Positions 1 through 11,408 of a stretch of 64,000 bases of DNA are shown piece by piece. Below the pieces are notes generated by a model. The model did not search any database and was not told where the DNA came from. It saw only the letters and a list, made by a program, of their open reading frames with translations. The number at the start of each line of letters is the position of its first letter. Position 1 is the stretch's first letter. Made by a program: the position numbers and the translations under genes. Origin of the DNA: Serripes groenlandicus (taxonomy: Eukaryota > Mollusca > Bivalvia > Cardiida > Cardiidae). Where the stretch lies: positions 1,651,284 to 1,715,283 of the forward strand of contig JASEVX010000037.1 in assembly GCA_031761405.1 (NCBI GenBank), given 5' to 3'.

Positions 1-335
1 TATGTTGTTCGCAGTTTTCTCTAGATTCTATGTTGTCCGCAGTTTCCTCTATATTCTATGTTGTCCGCAGATCCTTTATATTCTATGTTATCCGCAGTTT
101 CCTCTATATTCTATGTTATCCGCAGTTTCCTCTATATATTTTGTTGTCCGCAGTTTCCTCTATAATCTATGTTGTCCACAGTTGCCTCTATATTCTATGT
201 TGTCCACAGTTTCCTTTATATTCTATGTTGTCCGCAGTTTCCTTTATATTCTATGTTGTCCGCAGTTTTCTCTATATCCTATGTTGTCCGCAATTACCTC
301 TATATTCTATGTTGTCCGCAGTTTCCTTTATATCC
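1..335. repeat. 28-bp minisatellite, about 12 copies
   Basis: Tandem units of about 28 bp with consensus TATGTTGTCCGCAGTTTCCT plus CTATATTC run from the window edge to about 335 with a few substitutions each. Units are contiguous with no unique spacers. The unit is not a multiple of three, so the overlapping open frames (up to 115 codons) merely read the repeat in all phases. The array continues beyond the left edge. Confidence 0.9.
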
Positions 336-1935
336 TGTATATTTTTTGAAAATCGGCCAGATAGTTCTTAAATTTCACTATAGCAATATAATGCAATACA
401 GCCCAGCCCACTGGTGACCACCTTTTTCAATCAATAAACATGGCTTGAAGGAACCTGGTAGGGACATTTTTACAAAATGATTTGTCTGTGAATATTTTTT
501 AAAAAGATCACTATATCCATATAAGGCAAAATTGCCCGGCCCCTGGTGGCCATGTTTTTTTTTCGACCAATCAACATGACTTGAAGGAATCTCAAAGAGG
601 GTCGCCCAAGGAATATTTCTACAAAGTTTTTAGCAAATCGGCTAGGTACTTTTGGAGAAGATTTTAAGTGTTCACTATATATTCATAGAAGGCAAAACGG
701 CCCGCCTATGGGGGCCATATTTATTACTAATCAATAGCGATTGATGGAATTTTCTACAGAATAATTTGAAAATCGGTCAACAGGATTAGGAGGAAAATAT
801 TATAAAAGCTTTTTTCCTTTTTGTTGCCTTGGAAACCAGAGTGCTGCATTGGTCCCAGGCAAGAGGCCAAGCATTGCTCCAATTAGGCAAAATAGCATCA
901 CTATATCTATATAAGCCAAAACAGTCCCGCCCCCTTGCGACCGTGATTTTTGACCAATTAACATTACTTGAAGAAACCAAGTAGAGGTTCACACAAGGAA
1001 CATTTCTTCAAAATATTTGAAAATCGCCCAATTACCTTTGAAGGAGAAGATTTGTAATGTTTTCACTAAAGCCACTGTAAGGCTAACATCCCTGTCCCGC
1101 TGGTGGTCATGTTTTAAGATCAATTAACATGGGTTGAAGGAATTCCATAGAGGGTCATACAGGGAACATATCAACTATATCTTTTGAAAATCAGCCCGAT
1201 ATTTTTGGATTTTTTTTTTATAAGTTTTACTATACCCATATGAAGAAAGACAAGTTAAACAAACCCGTCTACTAGCCGCCATGCTTTAAAACCAATACAC
1301 ATGGCCTGAGGGAATCCGATTCTAGGTCACCCGAGGAACATTTCTAAAAAATCATTTAAAAATCGGTCGGATACTATCAAAGGAGAAGATTTTTGAAGTT
1401 TTCAATAAAGTCATCCCAACCTTGGCAGCCATGTTTTTCAGTCAATCAACATACATGTAGCTTTGGCGAATCTGGTAGAGGGTCACACAAGGAGCATTTC
1501 TCAAAATTATTAAAAATTGGCCACATACTTTTGGAGAAGAAGTTTTCAAAGTTGTAACTTTATATATAAGGAAATGCAACCCTGCCGACTGGCGGTCATT
1601 TTTGCGACACATCAATATGGCTTGAAAAACTCTGATAGAGGGTCACTCGAGGAACATTTCTACATAATTATTTGAAAATGATCAACTAGTTCGGGACAGA
1701 AGATTTTTTAATCTTTTCTTTCTACTGCCATGGAAACCATAATTGTGCATGGATCCAAAACAATAGAAAGCATTTAGAAGAGCAAACTTAGAGGATGCTA
1801 TCTATGAAGTTTTATCCCAATTGCCCAGTAGTTACAGCTAGAGGAGAAGTTGTTTGAAGCCAAAGGTTGACGGACACAAGACAAACACTTTGCTATGACA
1901 TAAGTTTGACTGGCTGTCAGCCGGTGGAGCTAATA
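336..1935 (+). mobile_element. Decayed pearl/HINE-like element with C-type tail
   Basis: About eight degenerate copies of a ~160 bp core are present, recognisable by GGCCATGTTTTTCGACC, ATCAACATGGCTTGAAGG, GGAACATTTCTACAAAAT and TTTGAAAATCGGCC. They are followed by the single-copy right part (TTGCCATGGAAACCA near 1727, then TTGACGGACA) and a hairpin tail at about 1893-1935, GACTGGCTGTCAGCCGGTGGAGCTAA. The tail matches family C, but no head is visible. High divergence relative to the copies after 14 kb indicates an old insertion. No coding capacity. Confidence 0.7.
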
Positions 1936-3055
1936 CTTAAGGTTAGTTGGAGAGGACATTGAGTGGTTACTTTCTGTCTAGCTTCATCCTAATTGATCCA
2001 CTGGTTACAGAGGTGAACATGTTTACGCATGGACAGCATTCAAACGGCGATTACAACTAGAGCTATCACTGGATGTGATGAATACATACAAACATAGTGT
2101 TTTGTGACAGGACATAACTCTGTCAAAAAGGGGAAATGGACACATTATGGCTGGGGAAAATAACCTTTATTCGGTTGTGAAATTATAAGACTAAACATAA
2201 TACTCAAGGGGCTATAACTCCGTCAAAACACGGACATAAATAGTATATACAATGTGTAATAATCAAGGAGACATAACTCTGTCAAAAACTACCAACATGA
2301 ATGCCATCAAGCCTGCACATCTCTTGATAAAGAATTTTCCTATAAATTGTTATTAAATTCATCCACTACCAGTGATTGCTGAAAAACTGGGCGGATAAAT
2401 AAGCGACCGCCATCTGGAGGCCATATGTATTTAGAGTTTTAGACCAATCAACATATATACAAGGAATGTGGTAAAGGGTCACCAAGAGAATATTTCTACT
2501 CAACTATTTGAAAATCGAAGACATATTTTTTCTAGATTTGTTTTAATGATTTCATTATAGCAAATAACAAAACAGGCCTGCCACCGGGTAGTCATATTTT
2601 GTTTAAATCGGCCATATACTTTCGTAATCAAATTATGAAGGTTATTGCTAAAGCCATATACATTTAAGAAAGGTAGCCCTGTCATCTAGTGGCCACATTG
2701 TTTTAACCATTCAACATGGCTTGAAGGAGTATGATAGAGTGTCACCAAAGGAACAAATCTGCAAAATATTTGAAAATCAGCCTCATACTTTCGTAATAGA
2801 ACTTTTTATTTCACTATAGCCATAACAATCAAATCAGCCTTGGTGGACATGATTTTCTTTTACCCTCAACATGGCATGAAGAAATTTGTAAGAGGTTCAC
2901 CCAAGGAAAATTGCCATGGAATCAAAAATTATGTTTGGATTAAAACAGATTGGAGGCATTTAGAACAATGTACTTTAAGAGGTTTAAATGAGAACGAACA
3001 CGCAGGCTATTTAATTACGTCATTTAATATAAAACAGAAGTTTGAATTATAATAT
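1936..3055 (+). repeat. Mosaic of decayed element fragments
   Basis: Right-end-like sequence (GGACATTGAGTGG, GGTTACAGAGG) sits at 1950-2030. A head similar to family G (CTAGAGCTATCACTGGATG) is near 2057, followed by three imperfect repeats of CATAACTCTGTCAAAA. Further decayed ~160 bp cores run from about 2400 to 2990. No host gene is visible; the short open frames here follow core-repeat sequence. Confidence 0.55.
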
Positions 3056-3104
3056 ATTATAAAACAGTTGAGTAGTACAAAACTAATGGCGGCGGGCAGA
3101 CCCA

Positions 3105-3145
3105 GGGGAATTAGACAAATTTTCCTTTTTGGGGTCTAATTCCCC
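3105..3145. repeat. Perfect 12-bp inverted repeat
   Basis: Arms GGGGAATTAGAC (3105-3116) and GTCTAATTCCCC (3134-3145) are perfectly complementary around a 17-base loop. The surroundings (3090-3330) are more GC-rich than the flanks. It may be a MITE remnant; no target-site duplication was found. Confidence 0.6.
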
Positions 3146-3319
3146 ACCCTAGAGCCAATAATTTTGTATAAATCCCACATAGTGGGAGATGTTTTGTGTA
3201 CTCCAGGTACAGGGATGTAAAATCCGGCCAATGTATATTTCCCGGGACCCGGAATCATTCGGCGTGTCAAATTCCTGTCGGGAAACGTCTTCTGTCTAAA
3301 GTCTTGTGTATGCCCGCCA

Positions 3320-3343
3320 CCCCCCCCCCCCCCCCCCCCCCCC
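3320..3343. repeat. Poly-C tract (24 C)
   Basis: Uninterrupted run of 24 C. The proline- or glycine-rich open frames crossing it are produced by the homopolymer and are not genes. Confidence 0.95.
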
Positions 3344-3345
3344 TC

Positions 3346-4015
3346 CGGCAAATATTGACAGGTGCATAGATAAGAAAAGACATTCTTTTATAAAAGGACA
3401 TATTATATCATGGACATACATTGTATCATACTATTACAAAACATATTTATTTAACAACAAAACGCGAGCACACTTTGGTAAAACAGAACATGAAAAACAT
3501 GAGATTAATTAAAGGCAATAAATTTACACAGTTGCATACACATGGATGCACATTCATCCAGCAAGGCTCTGGTAGTAATCTAGTTGATTTCTGTACTGTT
3601 TTGCAAGGGTTCCAGAGTTGTCCTTGAATTTGTTATCTGTTTTTCTCTTTGATATGAATCGAACACATAGAATCTTTTTATCGTTGTTATTAAGAAATAA
3701 ACTACAAAACTGCGGTTAATTCCTGCGCAATCAGAGCGACAAGCCATTGTTTATTCGCCAATAAACCACGGTTTTTGAAAGTATCATTTCGATTCTAACA
3801 TGACCGACACCTTAACAAAGGGAAATAAGTGCACTATTTAGCAAACCAGTTGTCAGCACCAGTTTTACTTCCTTAAAATGCAAGGACATTGTGCTGTTCC
3901 ATCAATTGTGACTACTCACCGCATTATACGCAATACTGCAGAAAAAAACGACAAAGAGGGGTAGACTCAGCAACAAGACAATGTAATTTTATTTAATTAA
4001 TTAATTAGTTTTCAT
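3346..4015. other. No gene or recognised repeat seen
   Basis: AT-rich sequence without a convincing exon, known repeat core or RNA gene. It contains a short ATTAATTAATTA run just before the duplicated segment begins. Confidence 0.4.
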
Positions 4016-4833
4016 TGTACTACACAAGTTAAAAATATGTATTGACATTGACAAAAACATATCAACCAACAAGTCTGTGCTGACCTGTTCTAAAAATAGA
4101 ACTTGAATACGCATCAATTCGTCAATTATTACACACATACAACAATGTTTTATTCAACTTTATGCCAATTTTGTGATTATTTGGCATTGTAAAACATTAA
4201 GAGTGACGTTACTGTTGGACATAGCACAGTAAACATTGCATAGCATGTGCATCTAACCGCCTGGCCCCATAGGTGGCATGTACGGTAGATTTATCGAGTC
4301 AGCCATTGCAGGCGACGTAGTATACTATAGGTCAAAGGGAAGTAAATCCTTTTCCATAGGCGACCATATAGCATTATGGGTTATGGTTCGTCACTAGCAA
4401 ATGAATTAACACATATACCAAATTCAAACTAAAGTTCGTTCTAAGAAACTACCAAAAAAGCAAAACAAACCAACATGTTCACCGTTGTTTGACAGAGCTA
4501 GAAGGTCAAATCAAAGGTGACCCTTATCCCGCACTGAACATTACTTTCCAATTTCAGATAATACAGCATCTCTGAAAATGAATATTAGATTGTCAACATA
4601 GTTAAAAGCAACAATATTTTGGTTATAAATCAGTCAGAGGTTATTCAACTTTATTTGAAAATCACTTTCAACTTTCCACAAAATCATTATTGTCCAATGG
4701 AAGCCAACCTCAGTCTTATATATTCATATCCCTGGACAAAATCGTCTGCCCGGCAAGTCGATCCGATTTACTTCCCTTTTACCTACATGTATGTTTCTTT
4801 ACATCACGTGACGTTGAATGACAGGCTTATACC

Positions 4834-4840
4834 GGGGGGT

Positions 4841-4891
<51 letters not shown>
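4834..4891. repeat. Poly-G tract (about 57 G with one T)
   Basis: Six G, one T, then 51 G. The equivalent tract in the second copy is 34 G. Such runs are error-prone in sequencing and the length should not be trusted. Confidence 0.95.
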
Positions 4892-4892
<1 letters not shown>

Positions 4893-5419
4893 AATAACTA
4901 TTCACGAATAAATCAACGGTTATTTAAAAGGTGCTGAGTATGTACATAATACATAAAAGACAGCTCTGCAATAAATTATACATAGTGATCAGATCTATTG
5001 TTTTGTCACCGGAGTGAACACGTTTTTTTTTGTATTTTTGTCACGGGAGTGGAATTCCGGCGTTTAGTTAGTAAGGCGGGTTTCTCGCAGAATCCGTCGC
5101 GTGTATTAGGGTAGCACTCGGGACCCAGAGGCCCCTGTCAGCGGAGTTGGAACACTTTGTTTTGTAATCAGTAGTGGAACACTTTGTTATTTTTTTTTTT
5201 GTCACGGGAGTGGAACGCCGGCCTTTAGTAGGCGGGTTTCTCGCAGATCCGCCGCGGTGTATTAGGAGAGCACTCTGTTCCCAGAGGCCCATGGTCACCG
5301 GAGTGGAACACTTTGTTTTGTCACGAGTGGAAACCTTTTTTTTTTTGTCACGGGAGTGAAACGCCGGCCTTTACTTTAGTAGGCGGGTTTATCGAACGCA
5401 GAATCCGCCCGCGTAGATA

Positions 5420-5907
5420 TTAGGGGAAGCACTCGGCTGCTGGCCGGGGAAATCTGAGCCGGGTGCGCTATAGGGCAGGTCCCCCGCCGTCTACCCGCGC
5501 TTATGGCGAAGTGCTGGCCTTTGTTTTTAAGCGAGCTCTTGGCTGCTGGTAGGGGAAATGTGAGCCTGGGCCGCATATGCTTATAAGGAAGGTCCCGCCC
5601 TTTAACCTGCGCTTACGGCGAGAGTGCTGGCCTTGTTTCAAGCGAAGCACCCCGCTGCTGATAGGGGAAAGAGAGCCCGTGGGCCGAATTTGCTTTAAAG
5701 GCAGGGTTCCTCCCGCCCGTTTACACCATCCGCGCTCGTTACGCCGGCGTAGTGCTGGCCTTGTTTCAGCGAGCACGTCGTCGCTGCTGGCCGGGAAAAG
5801 GTGAGCCGGGGCCGCATATGCTATAAGGCAGGTCCCAACTCGTCTACCCGCGCTTACGGGCGAAGTGCTGGCCGGGGAAATAGTGAGCCGGGGCCGGCAT
5901 ATATGCT
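5420..5907 (+). repeat. GC-rich ~105-bp tandem repeat, copy-1 version
   Basis: Counterpart of 7501-7952, with scattered extra bases that break the periodicity. Units share GGCTGCTGGCCGGGGAAA and CGCTTACGGCGAAGTGCTGG. Confidence 0.8.
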
Positions 5908-5930
5908 AAAGAGAAAAAATATAATTTAGT

Positions 5931-6130
5931 NNNNNNNNNNNNNNNNNNNNNNNNNNNNNNNNNNNNNNNNNNNNNNNNNNNNNNNNNNNNNNNNNNNNNN
6001 NNNNNNNNNNNNNNNNNNNNNNNNNNNNNNNNNNNNNNNNNNNNNNNNNNNNNNNNNNNNNNNNNNNNNNNNNNNNNNNNNNNNNNNNNNNNNNNNNNNN
6101 NNNNNNNNNNNNNNNNNNNNNNNNNNNNNN
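5931..6130. other. Assembly gap of exactly 200 N
   Basis: A round-number run of N marks a scaffold join of unknown true size. Any open frame crossing it is artificial. Confidence 1.
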
Positions 6131-6949
6131 TGTACTACACAAGTTAAAAATATGTATTGACATTGACAAAAACATATCAACAACAAGTCTGTGCTGACCT
6201 GTTCTAAAAATAGAACTTGAATACGCATCAATTCCGTCAATTATTACACACATACAACAATGTTTTATTCAACTTTATGCCAATTTTGTGATTATTTGGC
6301 ATTGTAAACATTAAGAGTGACGTTACTGTTGGACATAGCACCAGTAAACATTTGCATAGCATGTGCATCTAACCGCCTGGCCCCAATAGGTGGCATGTAC
6401 GGTAGATTTATCGAGTCAGCCATTGCAGGCGACGTAGTATACTATAGGTCAAAGGGAAGTAAATCCTTTTCCATAGGCAACCATTATAGCATTATGGGTT
6501 ATGGTTCGTCACTAGCAAATGAATTAACACATATACCAATTTCAAACTAAAGTTCGTTCTAAGAACTACCAAAAAAGCAAAACAAACCAACATGTTCACC
6601 GTTGTTTGACAGAGCTAGAAGGTCAAATCAAAGGTGACCCTTATCCCGCACTGAACATTACTTTCAATTTCAGATAATACAGCATCTTCTGAAAATGAAT
6701 ATTAGATTGTCAACATAGTTAAAAGCAAACAATATTTTGGTTATAAATCAGTCAGAGGTTATTCAACTTTATGAAAATCACTTTCAACTTTCCACAAAAT
6801 CATTATTGTCCAATGGAAGCCAACCTCAGTCTTATATATTCATATCCCTGGACAAAATCGTCTGCCCGGCAAGTCGATCCGATTTACTTCCCTTTTACCT
6901 ACATGTATGTTTCTTTACATCACGTGACGTTGAATGACAGGCTTATACG

Positions 6950-6950
<1 letters not shown>

Positions 6951-6984
<34 letters not shown>
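6951..6984. repeat. Poly-G tract (34 G)
   Basis: Homopolymer equivalent to 4834-4891 in the other copy. Confidence 0.95.
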
Positions 6985-6985
<1 letters not shown>

Positions 6986-7085
6986 AATAACTATTCACGA
7001 ATAATCAACGGTTATTTAAAAGGTGCTGAGTATGTACATAATACATAAAAGACAGCTCTGCAATAAATTATACATAGTGATCAGA

Positions 7086-7470
7086 TCTATTGTTTTGTCA
7101 CCGGAGTGGAACACGTTTTTTTTATTTTTGTCACGGGAGTGGAATTCCGGCGTTTAGTAGGCGGGTTTCTCGCAGAATCCGTCGCGTGTATTAGGGTAGC
7201 ACTCGGGACCCAGAGGCCCCTGTCAGCGGAGTGGAACACTTTGTTTTGTAATCGGAGTGGAACACTTTGTTATTTTTTTTTTGTCACGGGAGTGGAACGC
7301 CGGCCTTTAGTAGGCGGGTTTCTCGCAGATCCGCCGCGTGTATTAGGAGAGCACTCTGGCCCAGAGGCCCTTGTCACCGGAGTGGAACACTTTGTTTTGT
7401 CACCGGAGTGGAACCTTTTTTTTTTTTGTCACGGGAGTGAAACGCCGGCCTTTAGTAGGCGGGTTTCTCG
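7086..7470 (+). repeat. Nested GTCACCGGAGTGGAACAC repeats
   Basis: The 18-mer GTCACSGGAGTGGAACRC occurs about seven times, alternating with a longer module (GGCGTTTAGTAGGCGGGTTT, then CGCAGAATCC and a GTATTAGG-AGCACT block). The same order is found in copy 1 from about 5000. Function unknown. Confidence 0.75.
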
Positions 7471-7500
7471 AACGCAGAATCCGCCGCGTATATTAGGGGA

Positions 7501-7952
7501 GCACTCGGCTGCTGGCCGGGGAAATCTGAGCCGGGTGCGCATATAAGGCAGGTCCCGCCGTCTACCCGCGCTTATGGCGAAGTGCTGGCCTTGTTTTAAG
7601 CGAGCTCTTGGCTGCTGGTAGGGGAAATGTGAGCCTGGGCCGCATATGCTATAAGGAAGGTCCCGCCCTTTAACCTGCGCTTACGGCGAAGTGCTGGCCT
7701 TGTTTCAAGCGAGCACCCCGCTGCTGATAGGGGAAATGTGAGCCGTGGCCGAATTTGCTTTAAGGCAGGTCCCGCCGTTTACCCGCGCTTACGGCGTAGT
7801 GCTGGCCTTGTTTCAAGCGAGCACTCGGCTGCTGGCCGGGAAAAGGTGAGCCGGGGCCGCATATGCTATAAGGCAGGTCCCACCGTCTACCCGCGCTTAC
7901 GGCGAAGTGCTGGCCGGGGAAATGTGAGCCGGGGCCGCATATGCTATAAGAG
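7501..7952 (+). repeat. GC-rich 103-109 bp tandem repeat, about 4.3 copies
   Basis: Unit starts at 7501, 7604, 7713 and 7821 give spacings of 103, 109 and 108 bp. Each unit carries GCACTCGGCTGCTGGCCGG, GAGCCGGGGCCGCATATGC and CCCGCGCTTACGGCGAAGTG. GC content is far above the surrounding DNA. No rRNA or tRNA signature was seen. Confidence 0.85.
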
Positions 7953-8047
7953 AAAAATATAATTTAGTATAGAAACGGCAAGAAACGTTTGCTATGAGCA
8001 TGTAGTCAAGTATGCATACTGCAACTTTTTCATATTCTTTTTTTCAG

Positions 8048-8140
8048 AATTCATGTGGATCATGCTACGCACCTCTGAGCATGATGGCTAAATTTACCTA
8101 CAAGGCTTTCATTAATCGCCAGAAAGGAAGGGACAATTAT
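8048..8140 (+). CDS. Possible lone exon of a papain-family cysteine peptidase
   Basis: A 31-codon open segment begins right after a pyrimidine-rich acceptor (TTTTTTTCAG at 8038-8047) and ends before a GTATAT donor-like site. It encodes NSCGSCYAPLSMMAKF near its start. CGSC followed by an aromatic residue and Ala is the active-site cysteine signature of C1 peptidases, and CGSCYA..SM is especially like cathepsin C. The donor is weak, and no neighbouring exon with the Gln of the oxyanion hole or the His/Asn region was found on this strand. It could be an orphan exon, a pseudogene fragment or a chance match. Confidence 0.3.
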
Positions 8141-8672
8141 GTATATAATTTCTATCTATATTGTTTAAAAAATACAATCAATTTATTACATTTTTCTCTT
8201 GTAATATAACATGTGTTTTGTATGTCGGCCTGTAAAGACTATTAAACCATTTGTAATGTTTTTCGTCAATAAAAAACGTCAAAAACTTGACATGTAAGAA
8301 AGGGTTAATGATCCGTCTTACGTAACCACATCTCATCCCTGTATTTGCTACTTACAGACGCGTTTAGGTCCATTTAAAACAGCAGACGACTTTCGAAAAC
8401 ATTATTGAAAAAAGTAGATATTACTCATAATAAACAAGGTCTCGTATTGTCACAATGTGTTCAATTTGAATAAATAATTGTTCTTTCATTTAAAGAGAGT
8501 TTCCATAGTTTTGACTAAATAACTTCAGAGTTGTCTGCTGCCACATATTTGCTGTATATGGGAAAGGATTAAACGCCCTTGTACCGTTCAATTCGACACC
8601 GTTTTCACAAGTTATGGTCTGCAGTTCATCATTGAGTCACCACTATCCTGATACAAGTTTGTTTAAATTATT
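8141..8672. other. Non-coding; contains a TTAA-type MITE remnant
   Basis: AT-rich, no gene. From about 8370 it carries the internal signature of the CCCTTTCCCACATACA MITE family (CAGCAGACGAC, GAAAACATTATTG, GTCTGCTGCC), ending with the right TIR TATATGGGAAAGGA and TTAA at 8569-8572. Confidence 0.55.
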
Positions 8673-10070
8673 GGAAGCCGCCAAGAGGCGGCTTCCTGTA
8701 GGTATGCCTAGGAATTTAGCACAAAGAGAATATTTAGACCTGCCAGTGTGACCACATATCGGGATTTCTCTTTGTCCTTACTAAGTACATTAATTTAAGG
8801 TAAACATCCCTTTTACACTCTATATACATGTGTGAGTTTTACAAATTAAAAACAAAAGACAAAGGCCAGTATATTAAGTGAATGTATACTGTATCTAGAC
8901 TAAACAGTAAAACTGAATTGGTTACCTGCCTCAGACGCTTTATTAGTTCGATAGTATGTTAAACCGGGAACCATAAACAAGAGGCGCGCGGTAAATGTAA
9001 TCTGGTACTTACATGCTATCATATATTACGTAGTAATTAGATGAAGAAGCGCAGACATGAACATATATAAACCACAGAAATATCTGTTTCAAGATAAATT
9101 TTGCCGTCTAGTTGAAATGTTAATGTTTATTCATACGAATCGAAAGAAAAAAATCCTGGTAGTACTTAAAGGGATGTAATTTGAAGTATACGCACAATTT
9201 AACTAACTGCAGCAAATATTTTCCCCATTTGGTCTGACACCTTGTCTAATAATACACATGCATGACGATTTAAATAAACAATTTAAAAGGAATACAAATA
9301 GTTAACAGAGTTAAACATTTTTAAAAATACATGTTCAACAGCTAACCGTTTCCCACTATATATTTTCATTTTCACAATTGTCATCGCAAAGTGCAGACAT
9401 GAACATATATAAACCACAGAAATATCTTTTTCAAGTTAAATTTTGCCATCTAGTTGAAATAAACTTATTCATGATACGAATCACAAGAAAAAAATCCTGG
9501 TAGTACTTAAAGGGAGGTAATTTGAAGTACGCACAATTTAACTATTTTACCATTTGTTCTGACACCCTTGTCTAATAATACAAATGTATGACGATTTAAA
9601 TGAACAATTTAAAGGAAATACAAATATTTAACAGAATTAAACATTTAAATACATGCTAACCGTTTCCCACATACAACAACCAATTTGGTAGAGGAAGTTC
9701 ACGTTGTGCCGGGTTAGCTAGTCTCAATATAAAATCGCAAATATGGAAATATACTTATACACGAACGGACGTTTCTAGTTTTAGAACATACAAGAACGGT
9801 TTATACTTAAATTTACTTTAACATGTTTGGTATATTGAAATGGGTGTTGCTGCGAGATTCACAGTCAACAGCCTTAGTTGAAAACATTAAGAATGTTGAT
9901 TTGAAAACATTTGTTTATAAATTTATAAATTATATATTCATACCTATACATTAGGGTATCTATAAACATTTAACGAAATGTGTACACATTTATCTTGGCT
10001 AAAATGTTCTTTTTTCTTATTTCTACATGAACAACGAAATATTGCGGCTTCTCTTTGACGCTTTGCGTCA
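8673..10070 (+). mobile_element. Dispersed ~1.4 kb non-autonomous element, copy A
   Basis: The head is a near-perfect hairpin, GGAAGCCGCC-AAGA-GGCGGCTTCC. The interior carries a block beginning GCAGACATGAACATATATAA at 9051 and again at about 9393, roughly 340 bp apart, each including GGTAGTACTTAAAGGGA. The right end is ATTGCGGCTTCTC plus the small hairpin GACGCTTTGCGTC. GGAAGCCGC at the head is complementary to GCGGCTTC at the tail. Copy B is at 44993-46170. No coding capacity. Confidence 0.75.
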
Positions 10071-10480
10071 AACAGTCTTGTATATCTCTGGATTGGCTAT
10101 AGACACTTCCAATGTAAGGCTGGACAAGTCCATTTTAAAAAAGTCAGCATTGACTTAGTTAAGAATGGATATTTGTATATTATACAATGACTGAATGAAC
10201 ATGAAGATCATACTGCTAAATACTGTTTAACCCTCTCATACTTGCAAAGGCAATAAGACTCATCTACAGCAGACGACATTTGAATAACATTTAAATAAGA
10301 GATTGTTTATGTAACCAAGGTACATGTAGGGAGTACTTGTTTACATGTACACTGTTAATAAATATCTAGCTTGAGTGATTATACTATGAGTTTTGTTTGT
10401 TTGCTTTCAACATTATTTCAGTTATATCACGGCGACAGGTCACTTATTCATCATCCCTGGGCAAACAAACCAGTACTAGG
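10071..10480. other. No gene seen; small MITE-internal fragment
   Basis: AT-rich. TTTAACCCTCTCATACTTG with CAGCAGACGACATTTG (10228-10300) looks like a decayed copy of the CCCTTTCCCACATACA MITE. Confidence 0.4.
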
Positions 10481-10492
10481 CTAGAAAATGTG

Positions 10493-10610
10493 CCTAGTCC
10501 AAGGGTACTCCACCATGACCGTCGTGCAGCGACCGGGGATCGAACCCGGGACGGCCGGTTTCATATCCCCGTCACATACCCTAGCATAAACTCTACTAAT
10601 CCATCTTTTC
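10493..10610 (-). repeat. tRNA-like/SINE-like fragment with B box
   Basis: On the minus strand CCCGGGTTCGATCCCCGGTCG (10532-10552 region) is a textbook T-arm with the RNA polymerase III B box GGTTCGATCCC. An A-box-like TAGTAGAGTTT lies upstream near 10590, but the spacing is long and no acceptor stem could be folded by eye. A tRNA-derived SINE head or tRNA pseudogene is more likely than a functional tRNA. Confidence 0.45.
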
Positions 10611-10680
10611 CTGCTCTTGTTTATACACTTGGTCATTCCTATGTTAGGTCCGAAAGGATGAGGAACCACTTATGAAGAAC

Positions 10681-11404
10681 TTAATTTTAAATACTCGATA
10701 TGATATCCCAATATCCTGGTACGTGATTGATTTTACTACTTTTGTTATATATATTGTTATGACGAATACATTTTACCTTTCAGCACAAATGTTCTTCTCT
10801 AATACTATCAATGTGTTTGCCTGTATGGTTTACAAATCGTCTCCTTGAGACGTGTTTTGTATTTGGGAATGTGCCACAGCCAATGTAGCACAGTTCGTAT
10901 ACGGTCGCGAACAGAATAAAGGTTTAATAATGATAACACGACAGCGGGGCTCCTCCCGACTTTCTTATATGGAATGCATTAAAACGAAGTTTACGTAACA
11001 AACATCGTCATCACATGAAACCATATTATATATACACGCCCTCTAACCTTATACGCATTATGTATTTCAGTTGACTCGCGATAACCGGTAGTCGAAAGGG
11101 ACCCGAGTATTGCTTCGAGTAATCGACGTGGTTGAGGGCTTCCTCCATGTTTGCTTAATTACTGCATTTATGAGGTTTTACCTTCGTAATTCATTCATAC
11201 CTGAATGTTTATTGTGAAAAGCATGTCAGTGATACAACTATATGATGAAAACGCCACAGCAGCAGTTATGATTGCTATTCTGTTTTCAAAAGACGTATCC
11301 GTTCAAGGAACTGGTTCGAGCTTAACGAGGTATTCGAATTATCACATGTTCGAGTTGGCACCAGTCCACTGTATTTGTATTATAAATTAACAATTATCTT
11401 GTGG
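10681..11404. other. No gene seen
   Basis: AT-rich sequence without a recognisable exon or repeat core. The short open frame at 11205-11390 has no recognisable features. Confidence 0.35.
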
Positions 11405-11408
11405 AATT

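Larger units (their letters stand above)
4016..5930. repeat. Large duplicated segment, copy 1 (left of gap)
   Basis: This segment matches 6131-7969 almost base for base and runs directly into the N gap. Differences are mainly one- or few-base insertions and deletions, often in homopolymers (for example the poly-G tract and AAGAAAC versus AAGAAC near 4445), plus a few substitutions. Copy 1 carries many extra bases in its GC-rich end (5400-5930). That error pattern suggests an unpolished contig end or a second haplotype rather than an evolved duplication. It includes CACCGGAGTGGAACAC direct repeats and a GC-rich tandem repeat. No gene is visible. Confidence 0.9.
6131..7969. repeat. Large duplicated segment, copy 2 (right of gap)
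   Basis: Repeats 4016-5930 starting from the same TGTACTACACAAG sequence immediately after the gap. Tandem structure is cleaner here than in copy 1, so this is probably the better reading of the locus. Homology ends at about 7969, where sequence continues uniquely. No gene or RNA gene is recognised. The 146-codon open frame at 7106-7546 reads the CACCGGAGTGGAACAC repeats and the GC-rich repeat and resembles no protein I know. Confidence 0.9.

Noticed and set aside
1..335. Possible CRISPR-like array of 28-bp repeats
   Set aside because: Repeats are directly adjacent with no unique spacers, and the window is eukaryotic; it is a minisatellite.
3136..3512. Glycine- or proline-rich open frames
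   Set aside because: Both cross the 24-C homopolymer; the composition comes from the tract and neither frame has splice or domain support.
5906..6253. Minus-strand open frames of over 100 codons
   Set aside because: They span the run of N and consist mostly of undetermined residues.
4619..7004. Gly-rich open frames ending in poly-G
   Set aside because: They run into poly-G tracts whose lengths differ between the two copies, and the frames are not preserved between copies.
10493..10610. Functional tRNA gene
   Set aside because: The B box is perfect but A-box spacing and stems do not fold into a cloverleaf by eye; treated as SINE or tRNA pseudogene.
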